IMG/VR virus record: IMGVR_UViG_3300046387_000245 | Span: 1-29,685 of that record | DNA length: 29,685 nt | Source of the DNA: a virus | Direction: 5' to 3' (one strand) | In this document: piece after piece, positions 15,000 through 23,416 of the stretch | How positions within the stretch are numbered: position 1 is the first letter of the stretch | Layout of the letters: each line of letters starts with the position of its first letter | Made by a program: the position numbers and the translations under genes | The notes under the pieces: model-generated | The model's input: only the letters and a program-made list of their open reading frames with translations | What the model was told of the DNA's origin: nothing | Databases searched by the model: none

Positions 15000-17569
15000 T
15001 AAAGCCTGCGGGTTCTGTCCTTGTACATAGCTTCGTATTCTGCCGACTGGAACGCACATGGTAGGTGACTGTCAGACTCAATGGTGATTGTTACCTTTGA
15101 GGACTCAGCCAGCACAGGAACTTTGAAAGAGCCTGTAGCAATAGGCGTAACGCCAAGCTTGTTCTGCTCCGAACCCAATACGCGACCAGTAAATGTCTTG
15201 ATGGTTTCGTTGCGGTTATCAGGTCTAATCTTGACCTTGAAGAACGAAGTGTCAGAGAAAACGATATGGAAGTTGCGTATCTGCATTCGTCCTGTGGTTA
15301 TAGCCACATTGTTATTCTTTATGACCTGCTCTGAGAACTGGTACTTGAAGGTGTACTTTAGTCCACCCCAAACTCTCTTACCATCTGTAATCGCCTGCGG
15401 GACATTCTTTGCGGGTATCTCTGAGCCATCCTGTGACACAAAGGTCAGGAACTCATCTATGTGAGCCGCAACACTTGTGGGTATAGGCGAACCAGAATTA
15501 GCCTGACCGACAGGAAACCTTGGGGCTACGCCATCGTAGGCCACGTTGAAACTTTGTCGTGACCCTGCATCATCTAAGTAATAATAAGGAATATTGTGTC
15601 CTGATGTATAAGAACCGCCCGACCCGACCTCGAAACGTCTGTCGAGTAACACGGGTATTTTGTCATCAGTTTGGTCTTCGGTAACATCACGCGAAAGCTG
15701 TAGACGCTCAAGAGTTACTTCTACTTTTGTGCTTGTTACAACATTACTTCCACTGAATGTTCCTTCAGCGTATGAGTATTTAACAAGCATCACAATCTCT
15801 GAGCCATCGAACTCTGCCTGTAGAATTTCTATAGTTGCGCTAGTGTCTTTTGCTTTGAACACTTCACCTATCTTGAACTTTGACCAAGATGATTGGAGCT
15901 TTTCATTTTTGTTGAAGTACCACTTGTACACATACACAACGTCCTTCTCGCCATCCGTCAGCATGAGAAGCAAGTCTTCGTTTGATGAAGCGGCAAGCTT
16001 TCTAATTTGGCCTTCAAGATACGTTGGAACATGTGCTGAGACATCTGCGGCATCATTGGTTTCTGTATCTGTCTCAACGTAATACTCGCGCACTCCTGCG
16101 AAGTCACCCCGTTTGGTAGCAAAGTAAACGTATTTGCCAGCCCCTACAGGCTTAGACAAAAGGTCGGCCTCAAACTGTGTGGTCACATCCACCGCCACAG
16201 TATCTGCCGCAAGTATTTCGCCAGCCGACAAACGGAACTGGTTGAGGTCAGAAAACAGCAGAAGGGATTCTGAGAATGGTACTGCCTGCTTCAGTATTGA
16301 TATCTGGTTGTTTGATACCGCAACATCAATCGGGTTACTCTCCACAAAGGTGAGTGTGGTTGTATTGAAGAAGTTGTAGTACTCCGCCGACTGGCTGAAG
16401 ATGACATTCTCATCTGACAAAAAGCCCAGCCTGTTGCGGTGAAAGAAGATGTCATTGATTTTGAAACCAACGAAACTTGGAAAGGGGTTTGTATCTTCAT
16501 CCCCTACCTTGCGCTCATCCCAAGTATTCGGCTTAAAGGTGAACGTACCGTTAGCCTCCCTTATCAGAACATGAGGCATTGTGGTGTTATCGAAATCTTT
16601 TTCTGAGGACGGAGCGGCACACTCTTTGTAGAACTTTGTGCCGTTTGTTCCTTCAGAAAGTTGGACGTAATAATCGTCTTGGTTTTTCGCGTTGTCGCCA
16701 ATCACCTGTATAACAAAACCTGTTGGGCCATCAGGCGGCAGTTTCTTAAAATCGCCTGTCTGACCTTTGTAAGCAAAGATGTCTTGGTTACCGTTAGAGT
16801 CCTTAACTGCAACTTCAAAGTCATCTGAGGGTGAGTTGCCTTGTATGTATATGACGTTACCAAAAACACTAAAGGTCAATCCGCTATGTGCCGCCGCATT
16901 TTGGATATTATCAAAAAAGCTTGAAGAAGGCGTAGCGTCGTGCCGAAGGCTGTTTGCGATACGGTCAGTCTGAATGCTCTGTTCCGCCGTTTGAGTGGCG
17001 GCTGTATCAGCCTGTGAACTTGATTTTGTAGTCAGCTTTTGAGTTCTTTTGACACCACCCTTAGTTATCGAAAGCTCGTACTCTGAACTGTAATCAGCTT
17101 GTTTGATATACACCAAAGCTTCTGGATTACGCGCTGGGTAGGTAGCGGTGCTTTTAGCAACAGTCTTGTTTTTATTAACGATGAAGGTGAAGTCAGCAAT
17201 CGTTGTTGCTGTTACTTGGCTGGCTGGGTCTGAAAGTCCTGACAAATAGTTTAGTGCGCCCGTTGTTGGGTTAACAGTTTGTTGTACGCCTACCTCGTCA
17301 TAAACGAAGATAGCACCACTCGTTATGACCAAGCTGTAAAACTCTAGGTTATCTCCACGCCTAATCGTGTGCAGAAAAGCAGAAGAGATAGACGCGGGTA
17401 TATTGGGGAGAGTAGCGATGTGTCGGGTCGCTGGCCTTTTGGTTAGGCCGTCAACGACACTTGATAATCCGTTTTCTTGAACCTCACCTTGAGACGGTAA
17501 GCGCAGGGCAGGCGGCTGTTGCGAAACCCCATTGATAAGGTTTGGCAGAGCCGAAGATATGAGCGGCAT
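14999..17569 (-). CDS. Tail tubular protein B (T7 gp12-like, nozzle)
   Basis: An 856-residue nozzle protein at the distal end of the short tail (T7 gp12, 794 aa). The N-terminus, LISSALPNLINGVSQQPPALRLPSQ and then ENGLSSVVDGLTKRPAT, is the family hallmark, and most of the protein is beta-rich. It begins directly after the tail tube A stop (TAA ATG) and ends in a TAATG overlap with the gp13-like gene, so the three are translated as a coupled unit. It likely hexamerises on the gp11 ring and carries the tail fibres. Confidence 0.93.
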   Translation of the reverse strand: MPLISSALPNLINGVSQQPPALRLPSQGEVQENGLSSVVDGLTKRPATRHIATLPNIPASISSAFLHTIRRGDNLEFYSLVITSGAIFVYDEVGVQQTVNPTTGALNYLSGLSDPASQVTATTIADFTFIVNKNKTVAKSTATYPARNPEALVYIKQADYSSEYELSITKGGVKRTQKLTTKSSSQADTAATQTAEQSIQTDRIANSLRHDATPSSSFFDNIQNAAAHSGLTFSVFGNVIYIQGNSPSDDFEVAVKDSNGNQDIFAYKGQTGDFKKLPPDGPTGFVIQVIGDNAKNQDDYYVQLSEGTNGTKFYKECAAPSSEKDFDNTTMPHVLIREANGTFTFKPNTWDERKVGDEDTNPFPSFVGFKINDIFFHRNRLGFLSDENVIFSQSAEYYNFFNTTTLTFVESNPIDVAVSNNQISILKQAVPFSESLLLFSDLNQFRLSAGEILAADTVAVDVTTQFEADLLSKPVGAGKYVYFATKRGDFAGVREYYVETDTETNDAADVSAHVPTYLEGQIRKLAASSNEDLLLMLTDGEKDVVYVYKWYFNKNEKLQSSWSKFKIGEVFKAKDTSATIEILQAEFDGSEIVMLVKYSYAEGTFSGSNVVTSTKVEVTLERLQLSRDVTEDQTDDKIPVLLDRRFEVGSGGSYTSGHNIPYYYLDDAGSRQSFNVAYDGVAPRFPVGQANSGSPIPTSVAAHIDEFLTFVSQDGSEIPAKNVPQAITDGKRVWGGLKYTFKYQFSEQVIKNNNVAITTGRMQIRNFHIVFSDTSFFKVKIRPDNRNETIKTFTGRVLGSEQNKLGVTPIATGSFKVPVLAESSKVTITIESDSHLPCAFQSAEYEAMYKDRTRRL

Positions 17570-18166
17570 TTAGATAACCTTTCCGCCCAGCCTATCTATG
17601 ACTGAGCCGACACTGTAGTTGTCAAAGATTGAGTGGTCAGCATTTTCAGCATCGGAGTCGCGCAACTCAGTCAAAGCCATTTGCTCATCTCTGAGTTGGT
17701 AACCATGAAGCTCTTGTGAGCCAATAGTTCTGTCTTGGAATATACGGGCGGCGCGGATGGTGATGTACCTACGGGCGGCTTCAGGAAGAAGCGTGTAATC
17801 CAGAAAGACAACGATATCTAGTTTGATTGGGCCGTCTGTAAGAACGTATGTACCTTCGGCTCTGTTGTACATCTTTGTGCCACGCTGAACTAAGTCAAAG
17901 CTCTCTGTGCGTGTTGCACACATGTCAGCCTTCAGTACATCATTACCAAGCAACAACTCTCCTGCGCCATCTAAAGCATATGACCTGTTGTATTCTGTGT
18001 TGAAACTCCATCCTGCCGCCTGTACCTCGCGGCTCACATTATGAAGCGTAGTTTGAGCAAGCTCTGCATCCACCAACCCAGAACTCAAAGAGTTCACAGG
18101 TGCTTCGCCAATAGACGAGAGCATGATGTTTACAGCTTCTAGCTCCGTGGTTGTTGCGTTAGCCAT
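17570..18166 (-). CDS. Tail tubular protein A (T7 gp11-like, adaptor)
   Basis: A 198-residue adaptor ring between portal and nozzle (T7 gp11, 196 aa). Family features are the N-terminal TTELEAVNIMLSSIGEAPVNSL, then AELAQTTLHNVSREVQAAGWSFNTE, and PEAARRYITIRAARIFQDR in the C-terminal third. Its stop is immediately followed by the nozzle ATG. It lies 3 bp after the basic DUF6321-like gene. Confidence 0.93.
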   Translation of the reverse strand: MANATTTELEAVNIMLSSIGEAPVNSLSSGLVDAELAQTTLHNVSREVQAAGWSFNTEYNRSYALDGAGELLLGNDVLKADMCATRTESFDLVQRGTKMYNRAEGTYVLTDGPIKLDIVVFLDYTLLPEAARRYITIRAARIFQDRTIGSQELHGYQLRDEQMALTELRDSDAENADHSIFDNYSVGSVIDRLGGKVI

Positions 18167-18169
18167 TGT

Positions 18170-18499
18170 CTAAGCCTTTTTCTTTTTTAGGTTTTGGTAA
18201 CGGGCGAGAAGCCTACGGCCTTTTGCTACAGCAGAGGCTTTGTCACCAAAGTGACCCCATGCCTCTAAACTGAGCTTCAAACGGGTCTTCTTCCCATTCT
18301 TCATCAGTGGCCCTTTTGCGCTCCCCATCCTTACTAGGAAGCTTCCCTTCCGTTTTATTTGTTCTGGAGTTTTCGGTGCGCCTTTTACGGGAGCTTTCAG
18401 TGTCCCGCCTGTTTGAGCTTTGTATGATGCTCTGCCCTTGGCGTTCAGACCGCCCTTTGGGTTCTTCCCTGCTTTGCGTTGCCATGCAGGTGTACTCAT
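18170..18499 (-). CDS. Basic DUF6321-like protein
   Basis: A 109-residue, very basic protein. NPKGGLNAKGRASYKAQTGGTLKAP, then KRKGSFLVRMGSAKGPLMKNGKKTRLKLSLEAWG resembles a small family I recall as DUF6321, found in marine phages. No biochemical function is known to me. Its start overlaps the preceding gene by ATGA. Position between capsid and tail genes suggests a late structural or DNA-binding role. Confidence 0.7.
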   Translation of the reverse strand: MSTPAWQRKAGKNPKGGLNAKGRASYKAQTGGTLKAPVKGAPKTPEQIKRKGSFLVRMGSAKGPLMKNGKKTRLKLSLEAWGHFGDKASAVAKGRRLLARYQNLKKKKA

Positions 18500-19140
18500 G
18501 TAGCAACCGACTCAGGCTTTTTCTTCTGGTTCGTCTTGAGCATAGCCTGAAGTTTCTTGCCATACTTGCCACCAGACTTTTTAAGCTCTTCTTTTGTAGC
18601 AACGGTGTAGGTTTTGTCATTGAACTTGAAGGTTGCCTTACCACCTTTTTTGTAAGCCGCCCGTGCTTTTGCATAGGCTGTTTGGAAAGAGGAGCGACCT
18701 GATTTACCAGATGCTTTTGAAGGTGTTGCTGGACGCGCCTTGGGCTTTGGAGTGGCCTTTGGTGCTTCTGCCTTTTTCTCTGGCTTTCTGTTTGGGTTTA
18801 CCTTTGGCCCTGCGAGGACTTCGCGTCCACGGCGTGAATCAGTGGGGCTGGATTTTTTTGCAATACTGAAGTCGCGGCCTGTTCGTTGCCCTTTGGTTGG
18901 GTTCACAGACGGCCCTTGTTTCCGCATGTTTACACGCTTGTATCTCGCGGGTTGACCTTTCGTGTGCGAAATTAGAAACACCGCCCCTGACTTGGGGTCG
19001 CGTCCGTAGTATTGTTTGAACTGGTCATTCCGCTTCAGCGTTTTACCAATCTGGTTGCCTCGTGCGCGGGTGGCTTGGTTTCGCAGTCGTTGACTCGTAC
19101 CCACCTCGCTAAACGGGCCTTTGTGACCTTTCTCATGCAT
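18496..19140 (-). CDS. Highly basic Lys/Pro/Ala-rich protein, unknown
   Basis: A 214-residue protein with a polar Arg/Lys-rich N-terminal half, a Pro/Ala/Lys linker at ~118-145 (KKAEAPKATPKPKARPATPSKA) and a small C-terminal module at ~150-190 (FQTAYAKARAAYKKGGKATFKFNDKTYTV). The last looks like the short K-G-G-x-x-F-x-F-N-x-K-x-Y box seen at the ends of many marine phage small proteins. It starts at 19140 with AAGGAATAATAAC before ATG. The strong positive charge suggests binding to DNA or to capsid interior, but this is inference. Confidence 0.7.
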   Translation of the reverse strand: MHEKGHKGPFSEVGTSQRLRNQATRARGNQIGKTLKRNDQFKQYYGRDPKSGAVFLISHTKGQPARYKRVNMRKQGPSVNPTKGQRTGRDFSIAKKSSPTDSRRGREVLAGPKVNPNRKPEKKAEAPKATPKPKARPATPSKASGKSGRSSFQTAYAKARAAYKKGGKATFKFNDKTYTVATKEELKKSGGKYGKKLQAMLKTNQKKKPESVAT

Positions 19141-19258
19141 AGTTATTATTCCTTTTTAGATAGCGGCGATTACCAGCCATTTTCTTCTTTTTGTCTTGCT
19201 TGTATTTCTGCATACCTTCTTTGTTGTATGCGTATGTTTTTCCGTCTAGGTCTGGCAT
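19133..19258 (-). CDS. 41-aa basic protein, unknown
   Basis: A short gene easily missed by length cut-offs. ATG at 19258 shares one base with the stop of the DUF5872-like gene (TGATG), has AGGA 7 nt upstream, and its own stop overlaps the next start by 8 bp. The product begins MPDLDGKTYAYNKEGMQKYK and continues with a Lys-rich run. The pattern (x-x-G-K-x-Y-x-Y-x-x-x-G) is familiar from tiny late proteins of marine phages. Function unknown. Confidence 0.75.
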   Translation of the reverse strand: MPDLDGKTYAYNKEGMQKYKQDKKKKMAGNRRYLKRNNNYA

Positions 19259-19629
19259 CACGCTGTCCTATATCTTCTTGTTTTTTGAGCGATAGCTCTG
19301 GGTTGACTTGAGTATTGTTTTCCAGCGGCAGTGTCTTCTCGCTTCTTTCTATTCGTTGCCGCCCTTTCGGATGGTGAAAGACTTGCAATCGCTTTCTTTG
19401 GTAAGTAGCGGGACGCACCGCGCTTTCCTGCATACGTCCACCCTTGTTTCGACCATCGCCGTAATTTGTTAGTGGATTTCTTCGCGCCAGAGTAAGTCCC
19501 CCCTGCATCCTTGTAGTATTTCACGGCAAGTTGCATCGCACGGGCAGAGTGCTTTCCACCCATTCTTGCCCTTGCACGAGCCTTTGCCCTCGCCCATTTT
19601 TCAGGGTCGCGCTTCGTGGCTGTAGACAT
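19258..19629 (-). CDS. DUF5872-like basic protein
   Basis: A 123-residue protein from ATG 19629. The segment KWARAKARARARMGGKHSARAMQLAVKYYKDAGGTY, then NKLRRWSKQGW...SRYLPKKAIASLSPSE fits the family I recall as DUF5872, seen in marine phages and some giant viruses. An upstream in-frame start (19674) would lie inside the terminator, so it is rejected. It is the first gene after the capsid terminator and therefore depends on read-through or an unseen promoter. The role is unknown; basic charge and position suggest a virion or packaging accessory. Confidence 0.78.
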   Translation of the reverse strand: MSTATKRDPEKWARAKARARARMGGKHSARAMQLAVKYYKDAGGTYSGAKKSTNKLRRWSKQGWTYAGKRGASRYLPKKAIASLSPSERAATNRKKREDTAAGKQYSSQPRAIAQKTRRYRTA

Positions 19630-19643
19630 TAGATTCTCAAATG

Positions 19644-19680
19644 AAAAAAAGGGGGACACCCTCAAAGAGAGCATCCCCCT
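19644..19680 (-). terminator. Intrinsic terminator after the major capsid gene
   Basis: Minus-strand RNA folds as GGGGGA...UCCCCC with an inner helix that continues through G-U and C-G pairs to about 13 bp around a UUU loop, followed directly by seven U (19650-19644). It lies 36 bp past the capsid stop, as T7 Tphi follows gene 10. Partial termination here would give more capsid mRNA than downstream tail mRNA. An additional small hairpin (GAATGG/CCATTC, 19691-19708) and a degenerate boundary palindrome abut it. Confidence 0.88.
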
Positions 19681-19691
19681 ACACTGTAACG
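19677..19691. repeat. Degenerate boundary palindrome fused to the terminator
   Basis: CCCTAC-ACT-GTAACG on the plus strand matches 13 of 15 positions of the boundary palindrome. The left arm is altered where it runs into the C-rich terminator stem. It keeps the right arm and centre exactly. Confidence 0.6.
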
Positions 19692-19715
19692 AATGGAGTT
19701 AACCATTCATCCTAA

Positions 19716-20825
19716 TTATACACTCAGGAGTGCAATAGAGCAAGCAGGACGTAGGATATTATGTCCCATTGCATACTTAGCAACCATCAGAGTTCCCTGA
19801 CGATTGATTTGGTATTCGCTTTCAACACCAAGGTCGAGAAGCTTCACGGTTGCTACGGCATCTTTAGTCATTACCAGACCTTTGACTTTAGCGGCAACGT
19901 CAACGAGGTTGACACCGTCAGTCGTAGCGTTGGTGATGTCGTAAGCAGTCGTGCGGCCTGAACCAGCAGTGTTGGCAATCGGACGATTACCTTTAGATTG
20001 ACCTTTAGAACCGCCAGAGGTTTCGACAAGGTCAGACACAACAAGATTGTTGCTCATGTATACAGGCATACCAGCGATTTGCGGTACAACAGCAGAGGCT
20101 ACAGAGCCTGTGCCACCGAAGTCGCGGTTCATGTATACGAGCTTGTTACCATCAGTTACGTCTAACAGAGCGTAGTACTGGTCTGGGCCAAGGACAACGA
20201 AAGCACCTTCTTGCGGTACGTTTTTCTTGTCCATTTCTTTACGAGCGTCAAAGATTGACTTAGCCAATTTAGATGGGTCAGTCACATCACCAGAAGCCGC
20301 ACCGATAGTAATGTTATCAGTAAAGTCTTCTTCGGAGAACGCTGTGTAGTCCTGAACGAGAGCCGCCGCACGAGTGGCATTAGTAGCCAGCGAAGCTTTC
20401 AGAGCTTGGCGCAGGATGTTCTTGTCGGCCTCAGTAGCCAACGCGATACCTGCTTCTTTCGAGTACGTTGAACGTACATCGTAGTGGTTGATGGCTTCAT
20501 CAATGCTGGCAATAAACTGAGAGCTAATCAGCAAATCGTCAATCGTGACGATACGCTCAGAAGCGCGTACCTGACCGCCCGTGATTTCATTTCCAGGGGT
20601 GTGGTACTCAGCAGTTGTACGGCCCAACATTGGGAACGAAGCTGATTTGCCTTTGCTGATGGTACGAGTACGCATCAGAGGCATCATGATGTTTTTGGCC
20701 TCAAAGGAAGTCAGAACCTCACCTGCATATAATTTCAGGAAGAGAGAACGGACATCACCTGAGAGGTTTGTTTGACCTAGACGGGATACGTCATAGGCTG
20801 GATTGGATGCACCTTGCATTGCCAT
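19716..20825 (-). CDS. Major capsid protein (T7 gp10-like)
   Basis: A 369-residue HK97-fold shell protein. Family features are MAMQGASNPAYDVSRLGQTN near the N-terminus, LYAGEVLTSFEAKNIMMPLMRTRTISKGKSASFP (E-loop region) and TGNxxx-type beta segments. Start is ATG 20825, with AGGTGA 5 nt upstream; an in-frame GTG at 20834 would lie inside that ribosome site. Length is close to T7 gp10A (345 aa). It is preceded by the scaffold gene and a 195-bp leader, and followed by a strong terminator, which suggests its own highly expressed transcript. No slippery site giving a gp10B-like extension was seen. Confidence 0.93.
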   Translation of the reverse strand: MAMQGASNPAYDVSRLGQTNLSGDVRSLFLKLYAGEVLTSFEAKNIMMPLMRTRTISKGKSASFPMLGRTTAEYHTPGNEITGGQVRASERIVTIDDLLISSQFIASIDEAINHYDVRSTYSKEAGIALATEADKNILRQALKASLATNATRAAALVQDYTAFSEEDFTDNITIGAASGDVTDPSKLAKSIFDARKEMDKKNVPQEGAFVVLGPDQYYALLDVTDGNKLVYMNRDFGGTGSVASAVVPQIAGMPVYMSNNLVVSDLVETSGGSKGQSKGNRPIANTAGSGRTTAYDITNATTDGVNLVDVAAKVKGLVMTKDAVATVKLLDLGVESEYQINRQGTLMVAKYAMGHNILRPACSIALLSV

Positions 20826-21020
20826 TTTTATCACCTCATATGATATTCTAGTGTTGATGTAGGTTTCGTTACATTGTAACGATTAAGTGTTCCTGCATTC
20901 ACTACTCACTTCACCAAGGATTGTCCCGCGCACGGGGTCAAAGGTTCTGCTTTGGCTTCAGACAAGTTGCGGCAGGGGGCAAGAAGCCCCCCACCGACTG
21001 ACACTTGAAATGGAGACAGC
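20826..21020 (-). promoter_or_regulatory. Capsid leader region with GC hairpin and palindrome
   Basis: A 195-bp gap between scaffold and capsid genes, long for this compact genome. On the minus strand it holds a stable hairpin GGGGGC-UUCUU-GCCCCC (about 20992-20975) without a following U run, a small CCCG/CGGG hairpin near 20930, a boundary palindrome (20867-20881) and a strong ribosome site. The hairpin could protect a processed 5' end of capsid mRNA. No convincing sigma70 promoter was found, so the capsid promoter, if any, is unlike the host consensus. Confidence 0.55.
20867..20881. repeat. Boundary palindrome CGTTAC-ATT-GTAACG before capsid
   Basis: Perfect dyad 41 bp upstream of the capsid ATG, inside the leader. 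On the plus strand the right flank ATT fits the consensus, while the left flank (TTT instead of AAC) does not. Downstream on the minus strand a TAGAAT hexamer lies 17 bp from the palindrome's edge, so the palindrome would overlap the -35 of any promoter using it. Confidence 0.9.
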
Positions 21021-21818
21021 TTAAATTACCGAAGACCGCTGAAGCTTGGCTTCAACAGCACCCCGATAAGCGGGGTCTTTCTCGTACCTTGGGTCTGACA
21101 TCGCCGCAGTAATCTCTGCAACCGACTGAAAAGCACCCGCCGTGACATCAGCGGCCTGACCTTGTACGAGGGTCGGGTTATCGCCATATTCACTACGGAA
21201 ACGAGCATTAAGACCTTGCACCGCGAGCAGAACGGATTCTGTATCTCCGCTATTTACTGCCGCGTTATAAGCGTCCTGTTCGCGCTCAGAAAGCGTGTTA
21301 GTTGCCCAGTTCATCATTTGGGCATAGCCTTCCTCGCCACCTGCGGCATCAAAGACAGCCGCCTGTGTTTGGTTAACGACAGCCATTTGACCGTCGATAT
21401 ATTGGTCTACGATATCTGAAGGAATACCTACTGCTTCCAGCAAGTCATACTGCTCTTCAGATAATCCGTTGTTTTCCCAGAAGGCTTCAGACAGTTCTTG
21501 AAAATCAACGCCGTTTTGTTTCAGATATTCATCTGCGGCTTCTACATTTTCAAAGTCTTCGTCATCGCCCTCTTCAAATTCGTATTCTTGTTCTTCCTGA
21601 GATTCACGAGAACTGAACTGCTTTTCTAGCTCTGCATATGCTTGTGCTAGTTGTGCAGGGTCTTGGAACTTCTCAGGAAGCCAGTCGGGACGTTGTTCTT
21701 GTTGTTCGTCCTGACCAGCATTAAGTGCCGCCTCGCCTTTCGCAACCATGTTATCGACATACTCTTGCGTTTCAGGGGCGGGTTCTTGATGTGTATTTAG
21801 TGTTTCTGTCTCAGCCAT
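21021..21818 (-). CDS. Capsid scaffolding protein (T7 gp9-like)
   Basis: A 265-residue, very acidic protein between portal and capsid, the fixed position of T7 gp9 (307 aa). It has Glu/Gln-rich low-complexity N-terminal parts (EEQEYEFEEGDDEDFENVE near 77-95), PDWLPEKFQDPAQLAQAYAELEKQF at 44-68, a typical scaffold opening, and a C-terminal basic helix (YEKDPAYRGAVEAKLQRSS) expected to bind the capsid. It directs procapsid assembly and leaves before DNA packaging. Start at 21818, 4 bp after the portal stop. Confidence 0.9.
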   Translation of the reverse strand: MAETETLNTHQEPAPETQEYVDNMVAKGEAALNAGQDEQQEQRPDWLPEKFQDPAQLAQAYAELEKQFSSRESQEEQEYEFEEGDDEDFENVEAADEYLKQNGVDFQELSEAFWENNGLSEEQYDLLEAVGIPSDIVDQYIDGQMAVVNQTQAAVFDAAGGEEGYAQMMNWATNTLSEREQDAYNAAVNSGDTESVLLAVQGLNARFRSEYGDNPTLVQGQAADVTAGAFQSVAEITAAMSDPRYEKDPAYRGAVEAKLQRSSVI

Positions 21819-21822
21819 CTTA

Positions 21823-23415
21823 TTAGTTTTCCATTTCTTGCTGTTGCCCCTCTAAATAATCCATGCCTCTCTCAGCGAGATTAGGGGCGGCACGTTCAGC
21901 CATGTTCTTCATGGCCTCTTGCATCATGGCTTGCTGATTGGCCTGTTGTGAGGCTTGTTGTTCAGCTTGCCGTTGTTCTGGGGACTTGATTAGTCCACCA
22001 GTATCAATTCCCAAGGAAGCCGCTAATCTGTCTATGTAATCGGCTACGTTTAGTTCTTGAGAAATGACATCTTGTCCTAGAGGTTGCAGATATTGCAGAA
22101 GTTGAGCCAACTTGCTCAAGTCCTGTCCGCGCCCAAGAGCCTCTAGTCCTGTTACGATTTGTGGTTTGACTGTGTCCTTTGGCATCTTAGGCATCTTGCC
22201 TTGTTGCTCCAGACGAGCCAGCAGTAGGTTTACGAAGGGGCGTTGGAACTCCATAGAAAGAATGCTGTACACACCACCAAGAGCAGTCTCTAGCTCCTGC
22301 GCCATGAAACGCACTTCTTCAGCGGTTACACGCTCTGCCTTACGTTGTACTGAGTTGTTAAGCAGGAAAGCAAAGCTAAGTCGCTTACCTATTTCCAACG
22401 ATGTTTCTTGGGCTACCCTGAAGTCGCCCTGCTTCTGCACCTGTAGGGTGCTAACATCATTGCTGTCACCTGACACAATGCCACCATTTGGTGCTTGCGA
22501 CAGGACACGCTGTTTCGTAGTCCCGTTAGGACGCACAAGGAACAATACCTTGGCTGATGCCGCCGCGCCCTCAACGATTGCACGGGTCAGAGCCTCTAGG
22601 CTTCTGAGGTCACCAATGTATTCTTCTACATAACCACGACCATAGTCTTCACCGTCAATGCGGGTAAACCGTAGCGGTATAAATGGTAGGCGTTCTGCTG
22701 GGTATGAGCCACGGGTCTTAGGTATCTCAACACCTTTTACCTCTTGATGTATGTCAAACTTGTCACCACGGCGACAGACATGTGTGTAGAGGTCGCAGTC
22801 TTTTGCGTTGGTTATGTCTTCCTTATTGTAGTTGTTTCCCTCACCGTAGATTATATCCTGTGCGGCCTTGGGCAGAACTTGTGGAGACACACTTTCTTTA
22901 GTGATGATTTCCATCACGTTACCCATTGTGTCACGCTTAACAACATAGCGGTCAAGGCGATACACCTTCATGCCGCCTTCCTGTGGCATATAGACTAGGG
23001 CGTTACCAGTAACGATTAGTTGTTTCAGTGCTTCATGAATGGGGACACGAACAGCCAAGGCTTCAATGTCTTGCTGTGCCGTGCGCTCAAGCCGTGCCAA
23101 TGCCTCTTCGACAGCACCACGAGCGTCTTTACGTCCCGCTAACTCTTCAATGTCAAAGTCATCAATCGTCAGGCGAAAGAAAGGTGAGTTAGGTGGTAGC
23201 AGGGTCATAAGTAGCTTGGAAGCTAGGTTGTTGACCCCACGCGCCCCTACGGATTGGTAGGGTGTTTTGTAAACGGTAGCACTGGAATGCCCTTGCGGTG
23301 GCAGAAGCGTTGGGAGTGTTAGCTCCGAAGCATCTCGCCCCCTCTCAAGGAACGTGTGCCGCTCTGACTCTAGTTGAGCGTAGCGATGCGCTACAGTTTT
23401 CTTTTTATTATCCAT
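21823..23415 (-). CDS. Portal / head-tail connector (T7 gp8-like)
   Basis: A 530-residue dodecameric portal (T7 gp8, 536 aa). Recognisable stretches are ERDTFLERGRDASELTLPTLLPP, the GARGVNNLASKLLMTLLPPNSPFFRL block, YMPQEGGMKVYRLDRYVVKRD, and a Gln-rich C-terminus (RQAEQQASQQANQQAMMQEAM), which usually lines the barrel. Start at 23415, one base after the Gly-rich gene's stop; the ribosome site is weak, so translational coupling is likely. Confidence 0.95.
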   Translation of the reverse strand: MDNKKKTVAHRYAQLESERHTFLERGRDASELTLPTLLPPQGHSSATVYKTPYQSVGARGVNNLASKLLMTLLPPNSPFFRLTIDDFDIEELAGRKDARGAVEEALARLERTAQQDIEALAVRVPIHEALKQLIVTGNALVYMPQEGGMKVYRLDRYVVKRDTMGNVMEIITKESVSPQVLPKAAQDIIYGEGNNYNKEDITNAKDCDLYTHVCRRGDKFDIHQEVKGVEIPKTRGSYPAERLPFIPLRFTRIDGEDYGRGYVEEYIGDLRSLEALTRAIVEGAAASAKVLFLVRPNGTTKQRVLSQAPNGGIVSGDSNDVSTLQVQKQGDFRVAQETSLEIGKRLSFAFLLNNSVQRKAERVTAEEVRFMAQELETALGGVYSILSMEFQRPFVNLLLARLEQQGKMPKMPKDTVKPQIVTGLEALGRGQDLSKLAQLLQYLQPLGQDVISQELNVADYIDRLAASLGIDTGGLIKSPEQRQAEQQASQQANQQAMMQEAMKNMAERAAPNLAERGMDYLEGQQQEMEN

Positions 23416-23416
23416 T

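Noticed and set aside
19170-19508. Minus-strand 112-codon frame inside the DUF5872-like gene
   Set aside because: It overlaps two better-supported genes in other phases and has no ribosome site.
19709-19760. Programmed frameshift giving a longer capsid form as in T7 gp10B
   Set aside because: No slippery heptamer was seen near the capsid stop, and the other frames close within a few codons.
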